Under the pieces are notes generated by a model, which saw only the letters and a program-made list of their open reading frames with translations, was not told the DNA's origin and did not search any database. A program made the position numbers and the translations under genes. A stretch of DNA of 64,000 nt. Source: Corythucha ciliata. Taxonomy: Eukaryota; Arthropoda; Insecta; Hemiptera; Tingidae. Location: assembly GCA_038030265.1 (NCBI GenBank), contig CM075938.1, positions 41,471,189 through 41,535,188 on the forward strand, in the 5' to 3' direction. Of the stretch, positions 1-12,277 are shown one piece after another; the stretch's first letter is position 1, and every line of letters begins with the position of its first letter.

Positions 1-1690
1 TTGGTGGAAAGCTCGTGTACACAATTCATATGCACCACAAAATATCTCCTCTGCTTTGGAATTGTGTGACCCGGACTCAAAAAGTGTAAGAGCCTGACCA
101 CTGCAATGTAAATGTAAAGGGCTGTACCTCGGTAATTGTTAGGAATATAATTATATTTCTATTTTTAAATTTTTTATTTTAAATTTTTGATCAGTTGATT
201 TGTAGGAAATGTAATGCATCTTGGCCAATGTAGGTCCGATTTTGATAAAACATGGAGACATTCAAGTATGGATATGGAGAAGGAAGTTTCCTGAGTGGCG
301 ATAGAATATTTCGAAAACTCAGCCTGTTACAGTCAATTGATGAAATTAGTCGGAGTCCAATTTTGACGAAGCTTGCACATGGCCAATTTTGAACCATGAC
401 TTTTTTGCTTCTGGATGTCAATAGTCACGACTCCGAACTTACGAACTTATTGAATATTTTTCTCGGTATCTCTTTTCTAACAAAAGTTACGAAGGAATTG
501 CTGTTGAAACATCTAAAAAAATCACATGCTTATTGGCGATAGTAGCTAAGGGATACGATATCTGGCGGCGTTTCAGAGAAACATTGAGTCCGGTACTCCC
601 AAGGTAAAGAGACTAAAGAGGTATGCTCTTAATTTTCAACCAATTATTATTGTTTGTGCCATGACGTCATGGGATGACAAATTTTTAAAAAATTAACAGG
701 TGGGACTTTTTTCAATAAAACAAAATGGTCAAAATTTCTGGGGCCACTTTTTTAAATCGGGAGATTAATGAGCATTAATGCCTGCAGGACAATGTTCCTG
801 TGAAAGAAGTGATTGCAGAGCCCCTAAGTGTAATGGTTGGAGCAAAGAAAACTGCTGCAGGTGCAGGGTATCATCTCAGTTGTGAAACTTTTAGAAATTA
901 TTCTTTTAAGATAGAGCAAAGTTCAGCAATTTTCTCGTTAAACAATGAGTTTTCGTGACGACTCATCAAGGTAGAGACCTCGCTACCGTTTCAATTAACA
1001 ATAATATAAGCGCCCCGAAACACTTGGCTTCGTATTACGGATTCTCGGCAGTGTTTGTACAACAAACCGCACATCAACCAATATGCTCTTATGATGAGGG
1101 TGTGAATCGCCCTACTCCATCCCGGGTACGCGGCCAGGGGCCTTAGTATGAACGGTCGGGGAAAAGCCGCGTGCAGGATCCAAGGACACCGAATAAGAAA
1201 TAACATCCCGCCATAGCGATCACGTCTAGCAGCATTTTCGCACGAGTTTGTACTGCAGGCTCCAGATGAGGCAAACAAATTCCTCGATATCGACAGTGAT
1301 TGAATACGGCTAGGTTCGAGGCCGGGAATATGGTCGAAGGACACCATTAATACTAAAATACTACTTCTATTACTTCTATTTTTATACATGACAGGGAACA
1401 ATTTTAAACTTCTGCTTTATTGTCCAACCTATCTAAGAAATGCTCGTGAGCGTGATTGTCGCGGGCAGCAGGGAAGCCCTTCCTTGCTCCCTCATGAAGC
1501 TTACTGGTCGTTTCTCACTGATACACATACATAGTAAACTCGCCCGTCACTGCGCCGAGTGCTGTCTGTACTGAATACACGGGGCTTCACGCGGTACGTT
1601 ACAATTAACTGGGCCTTAAAACGGTACATAAGGTCCAAGGAACATTAATACCCCTATTATGTTCACTGGTTTACCGAAATACTGATTTTT
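1..1690. other. Non-coding, no gene recognised
   Basis: AT-rich DNA with short open frames that carry no recognisable motif. The part at about 1095-1215 resembles a stretch near 48.11-48.27 kb and is listed separately. I see nothing else here. Confidence 0.5.
1095..1215 (+). repeat. Dispersed repeat, copy 1
   Basis: Shares an ordered series of blocks with 48.11-48.27 kb: ggggcctta, gaacggt, a gggaa run, ggatcca, and aataagaaataacat. Identity is roughly 75-80% by eye. It is probably a fragment of an unnamed transposable element. Confidence 0.55.
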
Positions 1691-2985
1691 ATTTGAGTGC
1701 CGCTAATAATTGTATGATAGAAATGACGTATTGCATGATAGTACAGGAAATAAAGCCAGAATAGCGGCAAAATTGGCCCAATTTCAAATGCTGCTTAAAA
1801 AATTCCTTTTGATGTACACTTTGAGGATTCGAAGAGTCCGCAACGATACGGGAAGGCGAACTGATTTTTAAGGGCGGGTAGACGTTATTGGCCAACTCAC
1901 CACTATAAGGAATGAAAAAAATTGCCCAAACGAGGTGACTAATCTTGTGCAGTTGTGTGTGCGAGTCGACAAAAACCAGCCCCAAGTCAGTGGGCTGATT
2001 AATTCTCGAGTTATGGCATAATTTGTACGAAAAAACGTTGTTTTTGGCTTGATTAGTTAATTGAAATCCTCCGCCCTACAATTAATGATGAAGTCGTTTC
2101 ATATGTCGTTTCTGAAGTTGTTTTTGGTGTTGAATCAAATGCACGGTAGCTCGATTCTCTGAGATCAATATTATTTGAGTTATGAACGAAAATACCCGGA
2201 AAAACACTATTTTTTCCATACTTTAATGTGCCATAAAAAATGTGCCAGCGGAAAAATTATGATTTACGCAGGACTGACCATTTTCTCTCATCGTACGCAG
2301 TTTTCTGTGCTGAATTGAATGAGCTATAGTCGGGATCGATAGTAACAATACTTTTTGAGTTACGGGCAATCATCTCCAGCATTTTGAAAGGATTTGTTCT
2401 TATACTTGTGGGCGTATTGTAAGTATTGACCCCAGCGATCCCTGCAAACGCTCATTGGATTCAGCACAATACACATTTTCATGGCACATTAAAGTAACGG
2501 GAAAAACTCGTTTTTTCAGGTATTTTCGTTAGTAGGTAACTCAAAGAATATTGATCGCAGAAAAACGAGCCACCATGCATTCGATTCAGCGCCCAAAACT
2601 GCTTCAGAAATCACATCTACGTCAAATACATTACTAAACGTTGGACGTGAGGATTTTTTGGGAATATTCAAGTCAAAAACCAAGTTAATTTGGTACAATT
2701 TACCAACCAACCAATTTTCGCACAGACTCGTGGTTGATTTTTATCACAGCACAGCAATGGACTGGCAAATTTATTCCCCCCTTATAGCGATGAGTTGGCC
2801 AACGTCTACCCTCCCTTAAAAGGATGTTTGCCACCCCGTGTCGTTGCGGACTCTTCGAATCCTGAAAGTATGCATCAAAAGGAATTTTTAAAGCCACATT
2901 TGAAGTTGGGACTAATTTTGCCACTATTCGACCTTTTTTTAAAGCTTTACTTCCTATACTATGTGGAATTGTCAATATAATGAAA
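1690..2985. mobile_element. Large foldback (long inverted repeat) element
   Basis: The left half (about 1700-2235) and the right half (about 2460-2985) are reverse complements over about 500 bp, with mismatches and small indels. Matching anchors are ggattcgaagagtccgcaac at about 1830 against its reverse complement at about 2845, the gtagacgtt/aacgtctac blocks, and taatgtgccat/atggcacatta at about 2225 and 2485. The middle ~220 bp is the loop. No transposase is encoded, so this is a non-autonomous foldback or MITE-like element, or a large palindrome from another source. Outer ends and target duplications are not clear. Confidence 0.7.
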
Positions 2986-3039
2986 AAACTGCCCTTTTTT
3001 AATGAATTTTTAATTTTGTAAGGATATTGTTGGTTCGAA

Positions 3040-3800
3040 TTGCAAATTGTTACTTTCAACAGGAAATCGTTAATTTTCTAGGAATCGTAAATTTTAGGAC
3101 GAAATTGTCAGTTTCACGAGGACATTTAGATTTTTATTACCAAATTGACATTTTTATAAGCACATTGTCAATTTAATTAAAAATTCAATTTAAGTGTTAC
3201 ATTATTATCAGTTTATTTTCAATTTTTTATTTTTCACAAATTATTCGTCAATTTAATTTATACGTAATATTTACTAAATAAATAATAAATAAATAAAGTC
3301 AATTTGACGTAGAAATTTTAATTCATCCACAATAATTTAATTTTGGTCCTTGGAACTTACTAATTTTGCCCCATGACTCAATATGGCTAGTACAGTAATT
3401 GATCTTTTTTTTTTTTTTTTTTTTGCTTGAAACTTTTCATTTTTAATATGAATTAGCCCATTATACGCGGCGGCAATAATCAAGTTTAAGAGTGAATTGC
3501 CAATTTTATGAGGAAATCATCAATTTTTAGGGGGAAATTGTCAACTTTATGGGGAAATTGTCAATTTTATGATGAAATTGACAATTTTATGAGTATGAGG
3601 AAATTGTCCATTTTATGATGAAATTGTCAATTTTATAATGAAATCGAGAATTTTATTAGGGAATGGTCACTTTTATGAGAAAATTGCCAATTTTATGAGG
3701 AAATAATAGATTTTATGGGGAAATTGTCTATTTTATGAGGAAATTGACAATTTTATTAGGACTAATTATATTCTATTAGGAATTTGTCAATAGTTAATTC
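3040..3800 (+). repeat. Diverged ~20-bp tandem repeat
   Basis: The motif aggaaattgtcaattttatg recurs with mutations, most regularly at 3500-3790. A looser, interrupted set lies at 3050-3190. A poly-T run sits at about 3407-3424. The array has no coding potential. Confidence 0.8.
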
Positions 3801-5330
3801 CGGGAAATTTGTTTGCCAGTAAACCAATTTCGCTTGGTGGCCTATTTCAGTGACTGATTGGGCCGATTGTGCGTACTAAGAACCATTTTTAGCTCGTTTC
3901 ACTTAATAAAAAGTAATTTCCCGGATTTCGCTCCCTAAATAACCCTTCTTTTGAGAATTAAAATCGCAGTGCTAGCCGTGGGACATAAGAGATTCCCCTC
4001 CACCACTACGCTGAGTTCACTTCATTCGTCGGGAGGTATATTTTTGCCAAACTAACAGTTCACGTTACGTAAGTAGTTGTAAAACGTTGTTTTTTTCCTC
4101 CAGTTATTTTTAAATTATCTAAGATTGAGAGCTGTATCTGTCTAGCAACTGTGTAACGTGTGGTAATGGCAGAAGCGGGGGCCGGAAACAATCGAAAGAT
4201 TTCGACACGGAGATGTTTTACTGATGTTGGCGAAAAAATTTCACTATGATCACTTGGTCAGAAACTGGCGCTGACGCACACAGGAAATTTCGAAAATGCC
4301 TCTTTCTTAATTTTTAACGAATTACGGAAATTTTTGGAGGCAACTAAAATGATGTTGATCGACATTTTCTGAAGTAAAATTGTTTGATCTTTTCAAAAAC
4401 GTCGGCAGTTTTAAGGGTAAAAAAAAGGTTTAGTCGTTGTAAGGTCTTTGTTATGTTTTCTATTCTACTAATTATTTTGCTTCATCTTTCACTTTCCTAC
4501 TTATTCTTTCTCTTCGAGGCAGCTTCAAAGCGTCAATTGTTTTTTAATTATTTTCAAGACCGAGCTATAGTGATTATTATCACAAACACGGAACAAGCTG
4601 TTTCTTATATACTTATTATTATAGAATAATAAAAAAAATTCTCACTTGCTTGCACGGGAGTGAAACTTATACGTAAGAAAACCGAGGAACGAAGTTTAGT
4701 TTGGTCACCATTCACGGGAAGCGCTAAATGTTTTAAATTTTATTTTAAAGATACCCCGCGGCCCTCCTCCAATAAATGTCAGTTGGGCGAATAAATTTGT
4801 GAAACTTTGCATATCCACTCCATTCACTCCAAGCTGACGCTGTCACTTTTGAGACGTGTGCGAAGTTGAGCAAATTCGATTATATTTTATTTTTAATTAT
4901 TTTTTTCGAATATATTGTCGTTCGGCAAAATGGGTCACGAAAAATGTATCGTTCCTGGATGTATGAAGCTGGTGGCGTGATCGGTTTTTTTTCGAATTCC
5001 TAAGGATGGCAGGTTCGCTGATTTTATTTTTCTAAAGTTTAGACGACATCTAGACGGCAAGTTTGTGGTTTTACTAACGCGTACTTTTATTATGTAATTT
5101 TTTTGTCTCTGAGAAGTCAAGTTTTAAAGAAATAAATGGGTATTCAAGCAAAACTTTGGTTTTTCATTTATCTATTTCCGTGAATAATCAAGGCTGGACT
5201 GGAAAATGTTCATCTCATACATTTTATTAGTGCATTTCATCATTTTTTAGGCGTTTTCCAGAAAAAAAATTGGATGATTCAAGTTGAACTTGAAACATCT
5301 GAATACGAAAGTGAAAATTAAGGGAGACGG
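3800..5330. other. Non-coding, no gene recognised
   Basis: AT-rich sequence with a few short open frames lacking motifs. No clear repeat structure. Confidence 0.45.
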
Positions 5331-5950
5331 TAAAGGTGAATTGGCGGTGGGGAAGGGGGTTCAGAAGTTCCCCCCGTACGTCGCAGCATCCACCGAAGGT
5401 TCGATCGCTATTCACTTGGATCGCCACCGTCGCTCTAAATCGGTCTCACTTTTCCCCTATTCAGATTCTTCTCTGTAGAGTATTAAACCACTCCCCGCTT
5501 GATTGGTACCCTTCGAGAAGAGCGGTGGTATTTTTATTATTATTCATATTTGTGCCGAATTGTCGTAATTTTGGACAAGTCGCCCACGTTTATTCTACTG
5601 GTCGGGTCTGTCGTCAGTACTTTGACATCAGCGTCACCCGGCGTCTTCTATTTCTTCAAAATATCGGCGTTCGTTTTCTTTTTATCGTCAAATCATCAAA
5701 GAGCTGCGACGCCCACGTCGTCGTCGGTCTCGATCAACTACGGATCAATTGCGATCCATCCACCGTCGTGATCTTCTCGCGTTGCAATTGAGCAACACCT
5801 CCCGGTGCGGGAGTTCTATTTCTTGTCCATCGTCTGACATTTCCTATAAGTTCGATCACAAGTCTTGTAACGGTACGTTCAGTCTTAGCGGTACGCCTGC
5901 GAAGCAGTACTCACCAGAGTCTTCTCTTCTTTCTATTCTTCGTTTTCTTT
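5330..5950 (+). other. GC/CpG-richer patch, function unknown
   Basis: About 600 bp with more CpG than its surroundings and overlapping plus-strand open frames, the longest about 150 codons from 5336. The translations are basic, poorly structured and show no domain. It could be a transcribed 5' exon, a promoter island or an old element. Nothing in the sequence settles this. Confidence 0.3.
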
Positions 5951-6840
5951 TAAAAATACATTTTCATTCTCTCTTTTAAAAAGAGAGTGGTCCTCCACTT
6001 TTGATTTTTTATTATTTTTTTTCTCAAACCATAACAGTCTTTTTAGAGGAAAACCAGCGGATGGCTAAAAATACACAAATGTGCTTGTAACTTCAGGAGA
6101 AATCATTTGCGACCCTATGTCAATAGGGTGATTTTGATCGCAATTACTTATAGACTACAACATATTAAAATATATTGCATTCGCCCTGTATACATACTAC
6201 AGTTAGAACGCAAGGTACATATGTATAGCTGGAACGTGCCCCACCAGGGAGAACCCTTCTGTATAACGAAGGGACGAAAAGGAGCGAGGAAAAGAGTAAG
6301 AAGGAAGACAGTGGCGCTGGAGAAAGTGAGTTAAAAGTTGAACAGTTGACTGTTGGTGGAGTTGACTGTTGCGAAGAAAGGTGTACTGGAAGTGTTTTCA
6401 GCTAGAAGTCTTTGATATCAGTGAGTCACAAAATTCTTCATATTTCTTTGTGTATAATCATTGTACAATGGAGCGAACCATGTAGTTCAGCGAGGATGGT
6501 AAAAATTTCCAAACGATGACTGGCGATTGCAGCTGAACGCCTGGAACGATTTCAATTTCACAAAATTCATTCAACGCAGAATTTTATGCTTTTTGAAAAC
6601 AGAAATGGTGACATTTTCTGTAGGATGCGTACTTTTCGAGTCATACGCGAAAAACAGAAAAAAGCGAGAAAATGTAGCGTTTTTTAGGCTCTCAAATCTG
6701 AATCACAACATAGAAACCGTCGTAAACTCATAAATTTGTTATTCAGGACCCCTAAGAGATATTTAAATGATTTCCAGCTATCGAGCAATTTTTAGGGGCT
6801 AGAGCACTAATTTGCCTGGGCTACAAAAAATAAACTGGGA
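5950..6840. other. Non-coding, no gene recognised
   Basis: AT-rich sequence. A cgccctgtatac motif at about 6181 resembles the outer ends of some insect DNA transposons, but no partner end was found. Confidence 0.4.
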
Positions 6841-7140
6841 ACGAGGATTTTCGTGATTTCAGCCGCGGTTAATCTCTTTATCTCCATTTTAGCCGCAAAT
6901 TTGCGATTTTTTCACCCTTAGCCATAAATTAGCGCCTTTTCTCAATTTTATCCTGGCGAATTAGCGCTGTTCTAATTTTAAGCTATGACTTTTTTGGTTT
7001 TTTTCTAAATTTAAGCTGGGGACTTGGCTATAGAACAGTGCCTACTTTAGCATTTTTGTAAATTTTGGTCAAGAAGATGTTTCGAGAGACCGCGAATCAG
7101 CAAATTGTCTTAATTTTAGCCCCAAATGAGCTTAAAATTA
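6840..7140 (+). repeat. 30-bp 'gcgaattagcg' tandem array, forward orientation
   Basis: Diverged copies of a ~30-bp unit reading roughly gcgaattagcg, then T-rich tctcaattttag, then ccg. The same unit builds arrays elsewhere in the window in both orientations. Confidence 0.75.
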
Positions 7141-7584
7141 AATGGTATCACTATCGTCAAAAGGAGCCAAATCACCGTCCAACCGGATCCCGAGTCTCTC
7201 TTTCAAGTTCCATAAAATATGGATAATTATATGGGACATAAAACCTAAAAATCCCAACTTTTTCGTTTTAGGCTTTTTGAGGTCCCCCTCTGAATGGGAG
7301 CTGGCGGCCCACCCTCTCGTCGCTGGCTCGGTACGGCTACTGTTTCTGCCGAAAAGTTGCAATTTACAAATGGTAAGGTATCGAGCAATTCTAAATGAGT
7401 TTGTAGGAGTGTCCGATGTCACCCTCCAGAGCAAAAACTCCTCCGGAGCTCCAGGCACATCATATTCTCCTCATACGAAAGGCCTGGAAACCGTCTCAAA
7501 GCAGGCGGGGATACAAAGGCTGTGAGCCACTGAGGCCATGGTTCCCCCCTTGGGGGTTCCGAGGTCACTTGTGCTAAATTATCA

Positions 7585-7596
7585 CCCCCCCCCCCC

Positions 7597-7628
<32 letters not shown>
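7585..7628 (+). repeat. Poly-C tract followed by (AAC)n microsatellite
   Basis: Twelve C residues run directly into about ten AAC triplets. The minus-strand leucine-rich frame across it is a by-product of the repeat. Confidence 0.95.
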
Positions 7629-7900
7629 ACACTAAAATTCCAAACAGAGTCATATTCTAGCATTCTCTTAGAGCTACCAGTTTGATTAAGAAAAGTAGTT
7701 TGTGCTCAACCGATAAATACAGCTGGTTCCTTCCAAAAAATGGTATCCAGACAAATCGGTGGGTGGAAAAACTGGTGGACCTGGAATTTTCCCTCAGAAT
7801 TCCCGTTTTCATTCCCGGGGGTCCTGCTCCTCATAAATTCGGTGGGCCACCTATTTAATTTGTCTGAATGGGAAAGCACTGCATTATGAGTCAGTAAGTC
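7629..7900. other. Non-coding
   Basis: No recognisable gene or repeat. Open frames on both strands lack motifs. Confidence 0.4.
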
Positions 7901-7904
7901 GGTC

Positions 7905-8037
7905 AAGCAAGTTGTTTGGAACATGTTTGGAGCAGACCATGGGACCTGCCAATAAAATATAAGTTGTTTACACTTCATTGGCTGGCGCTGGCCCTATGGC
8001 AACTCTGCTCCAAACATGTTCCAATCACCTTGCTGGA
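7905..8037. mobile_element. Small hairpin MITE-like element
   Basis: Inverted arms of about 40 bp around a ~45-bp loop. The left arm contains ttggaacatgtttggagcag and the right arm contains its exact reverse complement, ctgctccaaacatgttccaa. The flanking caagcaag / cttgctgg also pair. No coding capacity. Confidence 0.7.
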
Positions 8038-8403
8038 ACAAACAGGCGCGGATCCAGAGTCGGCTCAAGGAGGGAGCCATGACCCCATCCTATACCACCC
8101 CACCTACCAACGCCACACGTCCACCACACCACCCAGTTTCCGTGGCAAAGTAGCTCTCAATCTCCGAACATTGAATTATCAAAAAAATTAAGAAAACCCA
8201 AACACCGGCAAAGTGAAAAAATCAACAATATTGAACAACAATCTGACGGGAACTATAATAACATTTCCCGTTTGCACAAAATTCTGCATTCGAGCAGTTC
8301 ATTTCCACCCGCCCCCTCTGAATTAAACCATATTATGCTAATGGAGAAGACCGGCGAAAATTCAAATTTAACATGGCATAGAACTATCATGCCTAATTTA
8401 ACA

Positions 8404-8436
8404 TGCATAGAACTAGCATTTAATGCTAGTTCTATG
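8404..8436. repeat. Perfect short inverted repeat
   Basis: gcatagaactagcat and atgctagttctatgc are exact reverse complements separated by a few bases. They could form a cruciform or RNA hairpin. A partial extra copy of catagaact lies just upstream at about 8377. Confidence 0.85.
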
Positions 8437-8439
8437 CAA

Positions 8440-9189
8440 ATAGGAAGCGCTATAACTGTTTGACCAAAATATAGAACAAAGTAAACTCAACTCATAGATG
8501 GCCGAAGAAGGCATGGTCTCTCATATGTCCCGCAACTCGAACTTCCGAGATTTGGGCACGACGAACCCCAAAATCTAGTATACGGGTTCAACCTCACTCC
8601 TTAGCTTTGACGTCTTTGGCACATTTTCTAGGGGGCAATTGAGCAATGTCCAAGGGTCTCGTAAACCACGTCCGGCTCAAATCGAAACACTTTGAAAACA
8701 TAAACATCCACAGTCTAAAAACCGCCCAGTCTGTGATTACATAACTGCGTATTTTGAGTTTTCACGTACATGGAGACAGAATATCGAGACGAATTTCCGA
8801 TCGGACGAGTGGTTGAAGTGGTTTTCACTGTGATGCCACCGTTAATTTTTGACCATTTATTACACAAGTTCGCATTAAGTTGTGGTAGTGGACAGTACTT
8901 TGCAGTTTGCACACGTTATCCACACAATCGACAGCTGCCTGAATTAAAGCACAAAGCTTCAAACCAAGGTACACAGAACACAGTTTAAAGCTTCAACCTT
9001 AGCCGAGGAGGGGGCTCAGGGGGCTTGAGCCTCCTCCTTCAGTTCAGTTGATAAGGTGGAGACGGACCTGTGTGATTAAGTTAATTAATCTTTTAGAGGC
9101 GCGAACAGCCTCTTATTTGGCCATTTTTATCGGCGCAGTAAGTCACAGACATGGCACGAATCGCGTCAGTTAAGTCAATATATATGGCG
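8440..9189. other. Non-coding flank of the gypsy element
   Basis: No recognisable gene. Ends at the left LTR of the Mag-type element. Confidence 0.4.
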
Positions 9190-9668
9190 TGTGGGAGACA
9201 CAATCATGGGAGTTGCACATGTGTTTCCTCGACCCCCCCTCCAATCGTTCCTCGCCAACTCCGCGTTACGGAAATTACCGCCGTATTTCTGCACCAATCG
9301 TGGACTTCAAGGGCTCATTTAAATCTTCAGGAAATTCCGCACAAGCGTACGATCTTCTTTTTTCATGTTTCATCCCTAAAATAACTGTAAAACGCACACA
9401 AACTTTTACCTTGAAAATTCACACTCTTTCGACGACTTATTTAGGAAAGCAAGTTCGTACGCTTGTGCGGAATTTCCTGAAGATTTAAATGAGCCCTTGA
9501 AGTCCACGATTGGTGCAGAAATACGGCGGTAATGTCGTAACGCGGAGTAGGCGAGGTATGATTGGAGGGGGGTCGAAGAAACACATGTACAACTCCCCCT
9601 TAACGCAAAACTAAATATGACCTTTATTTTTATTTTTTTACAGTCACGTTGAAAATTGTTGGGGTTCA
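9190..9668 (-). repeat. 3' LTR of the Mag-like element, interrupted by a MITE
   Basis: tgtgggagacacaat at the left edge and ttgttggggttca at the right edge match the LTR at 14821-14909. Removing the 390-bp insertion at 9208-9597 leaves 89 bp, exactly the length of the other LTR. It starts TG and ends CA. Confidence 0.88.
9208..9597. mobile_element. 390-bp foldback MITE, copy A
   Basis: Arms of about 165 bp are near-perfect reverse complements, beginning gggagttgcacatgtgtttc and ending gaaacacatgtacaactccc. The unpaired core (about 9365-9445) carries aactgtaaaac and tcgacgacttatttagg. A related copy lies at 37690-38029. Insertion into the LTR shows it moved after the gypsy element. Confidence 0.88.
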
Positions 9669-10740
9669 GGTGAACGCTGGCTTCAATCGATCGCGGGAAA
9701 CCGTAGTTCTCCGTCCTCGGAGTAGGATGTCGAAGGTTTTGCTGTCTCTGCGAACGACTTTGTAGGGACCAGAATATGGTCGTTGGAGCGATGTTTTTAC
9801 CGCATCGCAACGAAGGTACACGTGGGAACAAGTTTCCAAAGCAGGATTTTGAAAATTTTTGAATGCTCCGTGTGAAGAACCTGTTGTAGGACGAACTTGT
9901 GAAAATATTCGTTGAAGGCGATTTAAATACGTGGAGGCAGGTAGAGAAGAGGACGTGAGCGAATTGTCGAACATTTCGCCTGGAAGACGAAGAGGAGTGC
10001 CATAAACCAACTGAGCTGATGATGCTTGAACCTCAGGTTTGAAAGCAGAGCGACTGGTAGTTCATCAAGCCAATTTGAGTGATATGAGGCTCGACAAATT
10101 ATGGCGCTTTTGAGAACACGGTGTTGTCTCTCAACCAATCCGTTGGACTGGGGATGGTAGGCTGTTGTCCTGTGTAGTTGGATGCCTAAGCTGGTGGCCA
10201 TTTTTCGGAAAGTCGACGAGGTGAACTGACGTCCTTGGTCGGTTACCAAATCGAGAAATCCAACCTTCGAAGAAAGTCCTAGCTACTGTTTCAGCTGTTT
10301 GGTCGGGCATTGGGAATGCTTCGAACCAACGAGTGAACCTGTCGATGCAAGTCAAAAGGTAACCATGGCTTCGAGACGGAGGGAGCGGTCCAACAATATC
10401 GATGTGAATATTGGCGAAACGTTCGTCGGGTTTTAAGAATTTGAAGAGAGGTGTCTTTTCGTGACGGTAAACTTTACTTATTTGGCACTGATGGCATTGT
10501 CACGCCATCAGAAATGTCACGCTGCATACCAAGCCACACGAAACGGTCAGAGATGAAACGAGAAGTGGATCGTTTTCCAGGATGCGATATTGCGTGAAAA
10601 TGTTTGAAGATTGTGTCCTGCAATGATTCAGGAACGTTGGGGCGAATACGGTCCGTCGAGGTGTCACAAATAAGCTTGACGTTCTCGATTTCGAGGTGTC
10701 GCAGCTGAAGACTGCGTTACAGGGGTCGAAAAAGCGGACA
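9666..10740 (-). pseudogene. Integrase region of the Mag-like element, frameshifted
   Basis: Reading down the minus strand: zinc-binding QCHQCQ (about 10480), the start of the core with [10 protein letters not shown] (about 10340), a TDQGRQF block (about 10235) and [13 protein letters not shown] (about 10140), then a GPYKVVRR GPY/F-type block (about 9750) and a C-terminal RLKPAFT that ends at the LTR edge. These blocks sit in at least three overlapping open frames (10355-10131, 10249-9923 and 10010-9666), so the domain is broken by indels. Known role of the family: insertion of the cDNA into the host genome. Confidence 0.88.
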
Positions 10741-11797
10741 CCCTTGCAACGGAGGTCTGTCCGTAGGGAGGACTAGACACGTTGTTAAAGAAGAAAAAGG
10801 GGGGGGGCGAGTTTGGCTGAGCAAAAATACTCTTTGAAAGAGGCGGCTGAAGACGGGAAGAGAAAGCAGTCGACTCCCGGAGAAGGAGCGTAAAGAGAAC
10901 GACGCTTTAGGAAAGGAGAACGAGCCAGACTGTCTTAGGCAGGCGAAACAAACGATCTTCCGGAGGCTGGCTGGGCCACTAACTCCTTATCGAGTCGTTG
11001 ACAGGAAGGGAAACTGAACGCTGGACGGAACAGGTTCAAAGGAAGTGGAGACCTTGTTGGCTGAGCCAATCGAAGGGGGAGGTTTACCGTTCTTCACTAA
11101 CACGGCTTTGAGAAAAGCCAGTGAAGAAGGCTTAAGAAATTGCTCGTGGGCTCGACTATATTGCAATAGGAGCGAGCAAGTTTTTCTTGCGGAGAGGAAA
11201 ATAAAGAAACAAGCCTTTTGGAAAGCACCCCGGCAAGGGTATGAGAAGAAGAAAGAGTTTAAAAATAGCGAAGTGAAGAGAGCCTTTGTTTGGGGCCTTT
11301 TTAGGTCTTATGCTTCCTCAGACTTCCGACATCAGCACTACGAGGGTTCGGTTGGGGGGCCTTTTCTGGGTCTTATCCCTTTTCTCAACTTCAGCCGGAT
11401 CGAAGGCTTCAGTCTTCAGGTCGATCCAAAAGAAGAGTAGAGAGAGTAATGAATGGCGTCTGCGAATGCAAATGCCGTTGAATTGTAACACTGTTCGTAT
11501 TTATATGATGGAGGCCGATGGTGATTGGCTCTTGAAAAGAAAACGAAAGAAATAAAGAGATCTGATAGGCTCGCATAGTGAAAAGTTCAAAAAGATGTTT
11601 TGTCGAGTCAGCTAGATTTTTGGAAGTCGGAATAGGAGTTGAGGGGCGAGAAGGGCTGCGCCCTTCCGTCGTCCGAAAAAAAGTCGCTAGAGAGCGAAAG
11701 AAGTCAATAAGAAGTAAAAGGATAAAGATTTAGAAAGAAAGAAAAAATATTTAGGACGTTCATAATTTTGAGTATAATTACCGTTCGGTAACAACTG
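10711..11797 (-). mobile_element. Solo-LTR-like insertion with ACTG target duplication
   Basis: About 1.08 kb of purine-rich, non-coding DNA sits between the RNase H and integrase coding blocks. It runs from 10715 to 11793 and is flanked by the direct repeat actg (10711-10714 and 11794-11797). Read on the minus strand it starts TGTTACCG and ends CCCTGTAACG, short inverted termini like an LTR. The interrupted coding frame reads sensibly across the join: EPSSHS before and LQLRHLEIEN after. It is probably a solo LTR of another element; a MITE is the alternative. Confidence 0.7.
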
Positions 11798-12277
11798 TGA
11801 GAGGAGGGTTCAGTGAACAGTTTTTGAAGCTGAGCGTCGGATGCTTGGGCGGCGGCGATATCAGAGGGGGAAATTTCTCGTTTGATGATCGCTTCGATTC
11901 GCGAAAGAGCATCAGCAGGACTATTCTCTAGGCCTTTCACGAATTGAATATCAGTCGAGAACTGGCTGATGTAGAAAGGTGTCGCAATTGTCTGGGTGAC
12001 AAATTGTCCGAAGATTTCGTGAGTGCGTGGACGAGAGGTCGATGGTCCGTGAAGATGGTAAAGACGTGGCCTTCTAACATGAACGAGAAATGGCGAATTG
12101 TGGCATATACGGCGAGAAGTTCTCGGTCGTAAGTCGAGTACTTCTGCTCAGCAGGGGAGAGCTTACGAGAAAAGAATGCGAGAGGCCGGAAGTTGCCATC
12201 TTGAAGTTGGTGAAGAGCTCCGCCGAGGGCCACGCTGGAGGCATCGGTCATGATCGACAGAGGAAGGGCAGGATCGG
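11704..12277 (-). pseudogene. RNase H region of the Mag-like element
   Basis: The open frame 12251-11937 carries MTDASSVALGGAL, AFFSRKLSPAEQKYSTYDRELLA and FTIFTDHRPL, the usual retroelement RNase H blocks with acidic residues in TDAS, RELLA and TDHR. The next frame (11940 down) contains KGLENSPADALSR, the end of the domain. A frameshift near 11940 separates them, and the SINE at 12278 splits RNase H from the reverse transcriptase. Confidence 0.88.

Noticed and set aside
3407..3424. Poly-T as a retroposon tail
   Set aside because: No adjacent element body or target duplication found.
5336..5791. 151-codon plus-strand frame
   Set aside because: Three frames are open together, composition is biased and no motif is present. 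Kept only as a GC-richer patch.
7419..7628. Leucine-rich minus-strand frame
   Set aside because: Translation of the (AAC)n and poly-C microsatellites.
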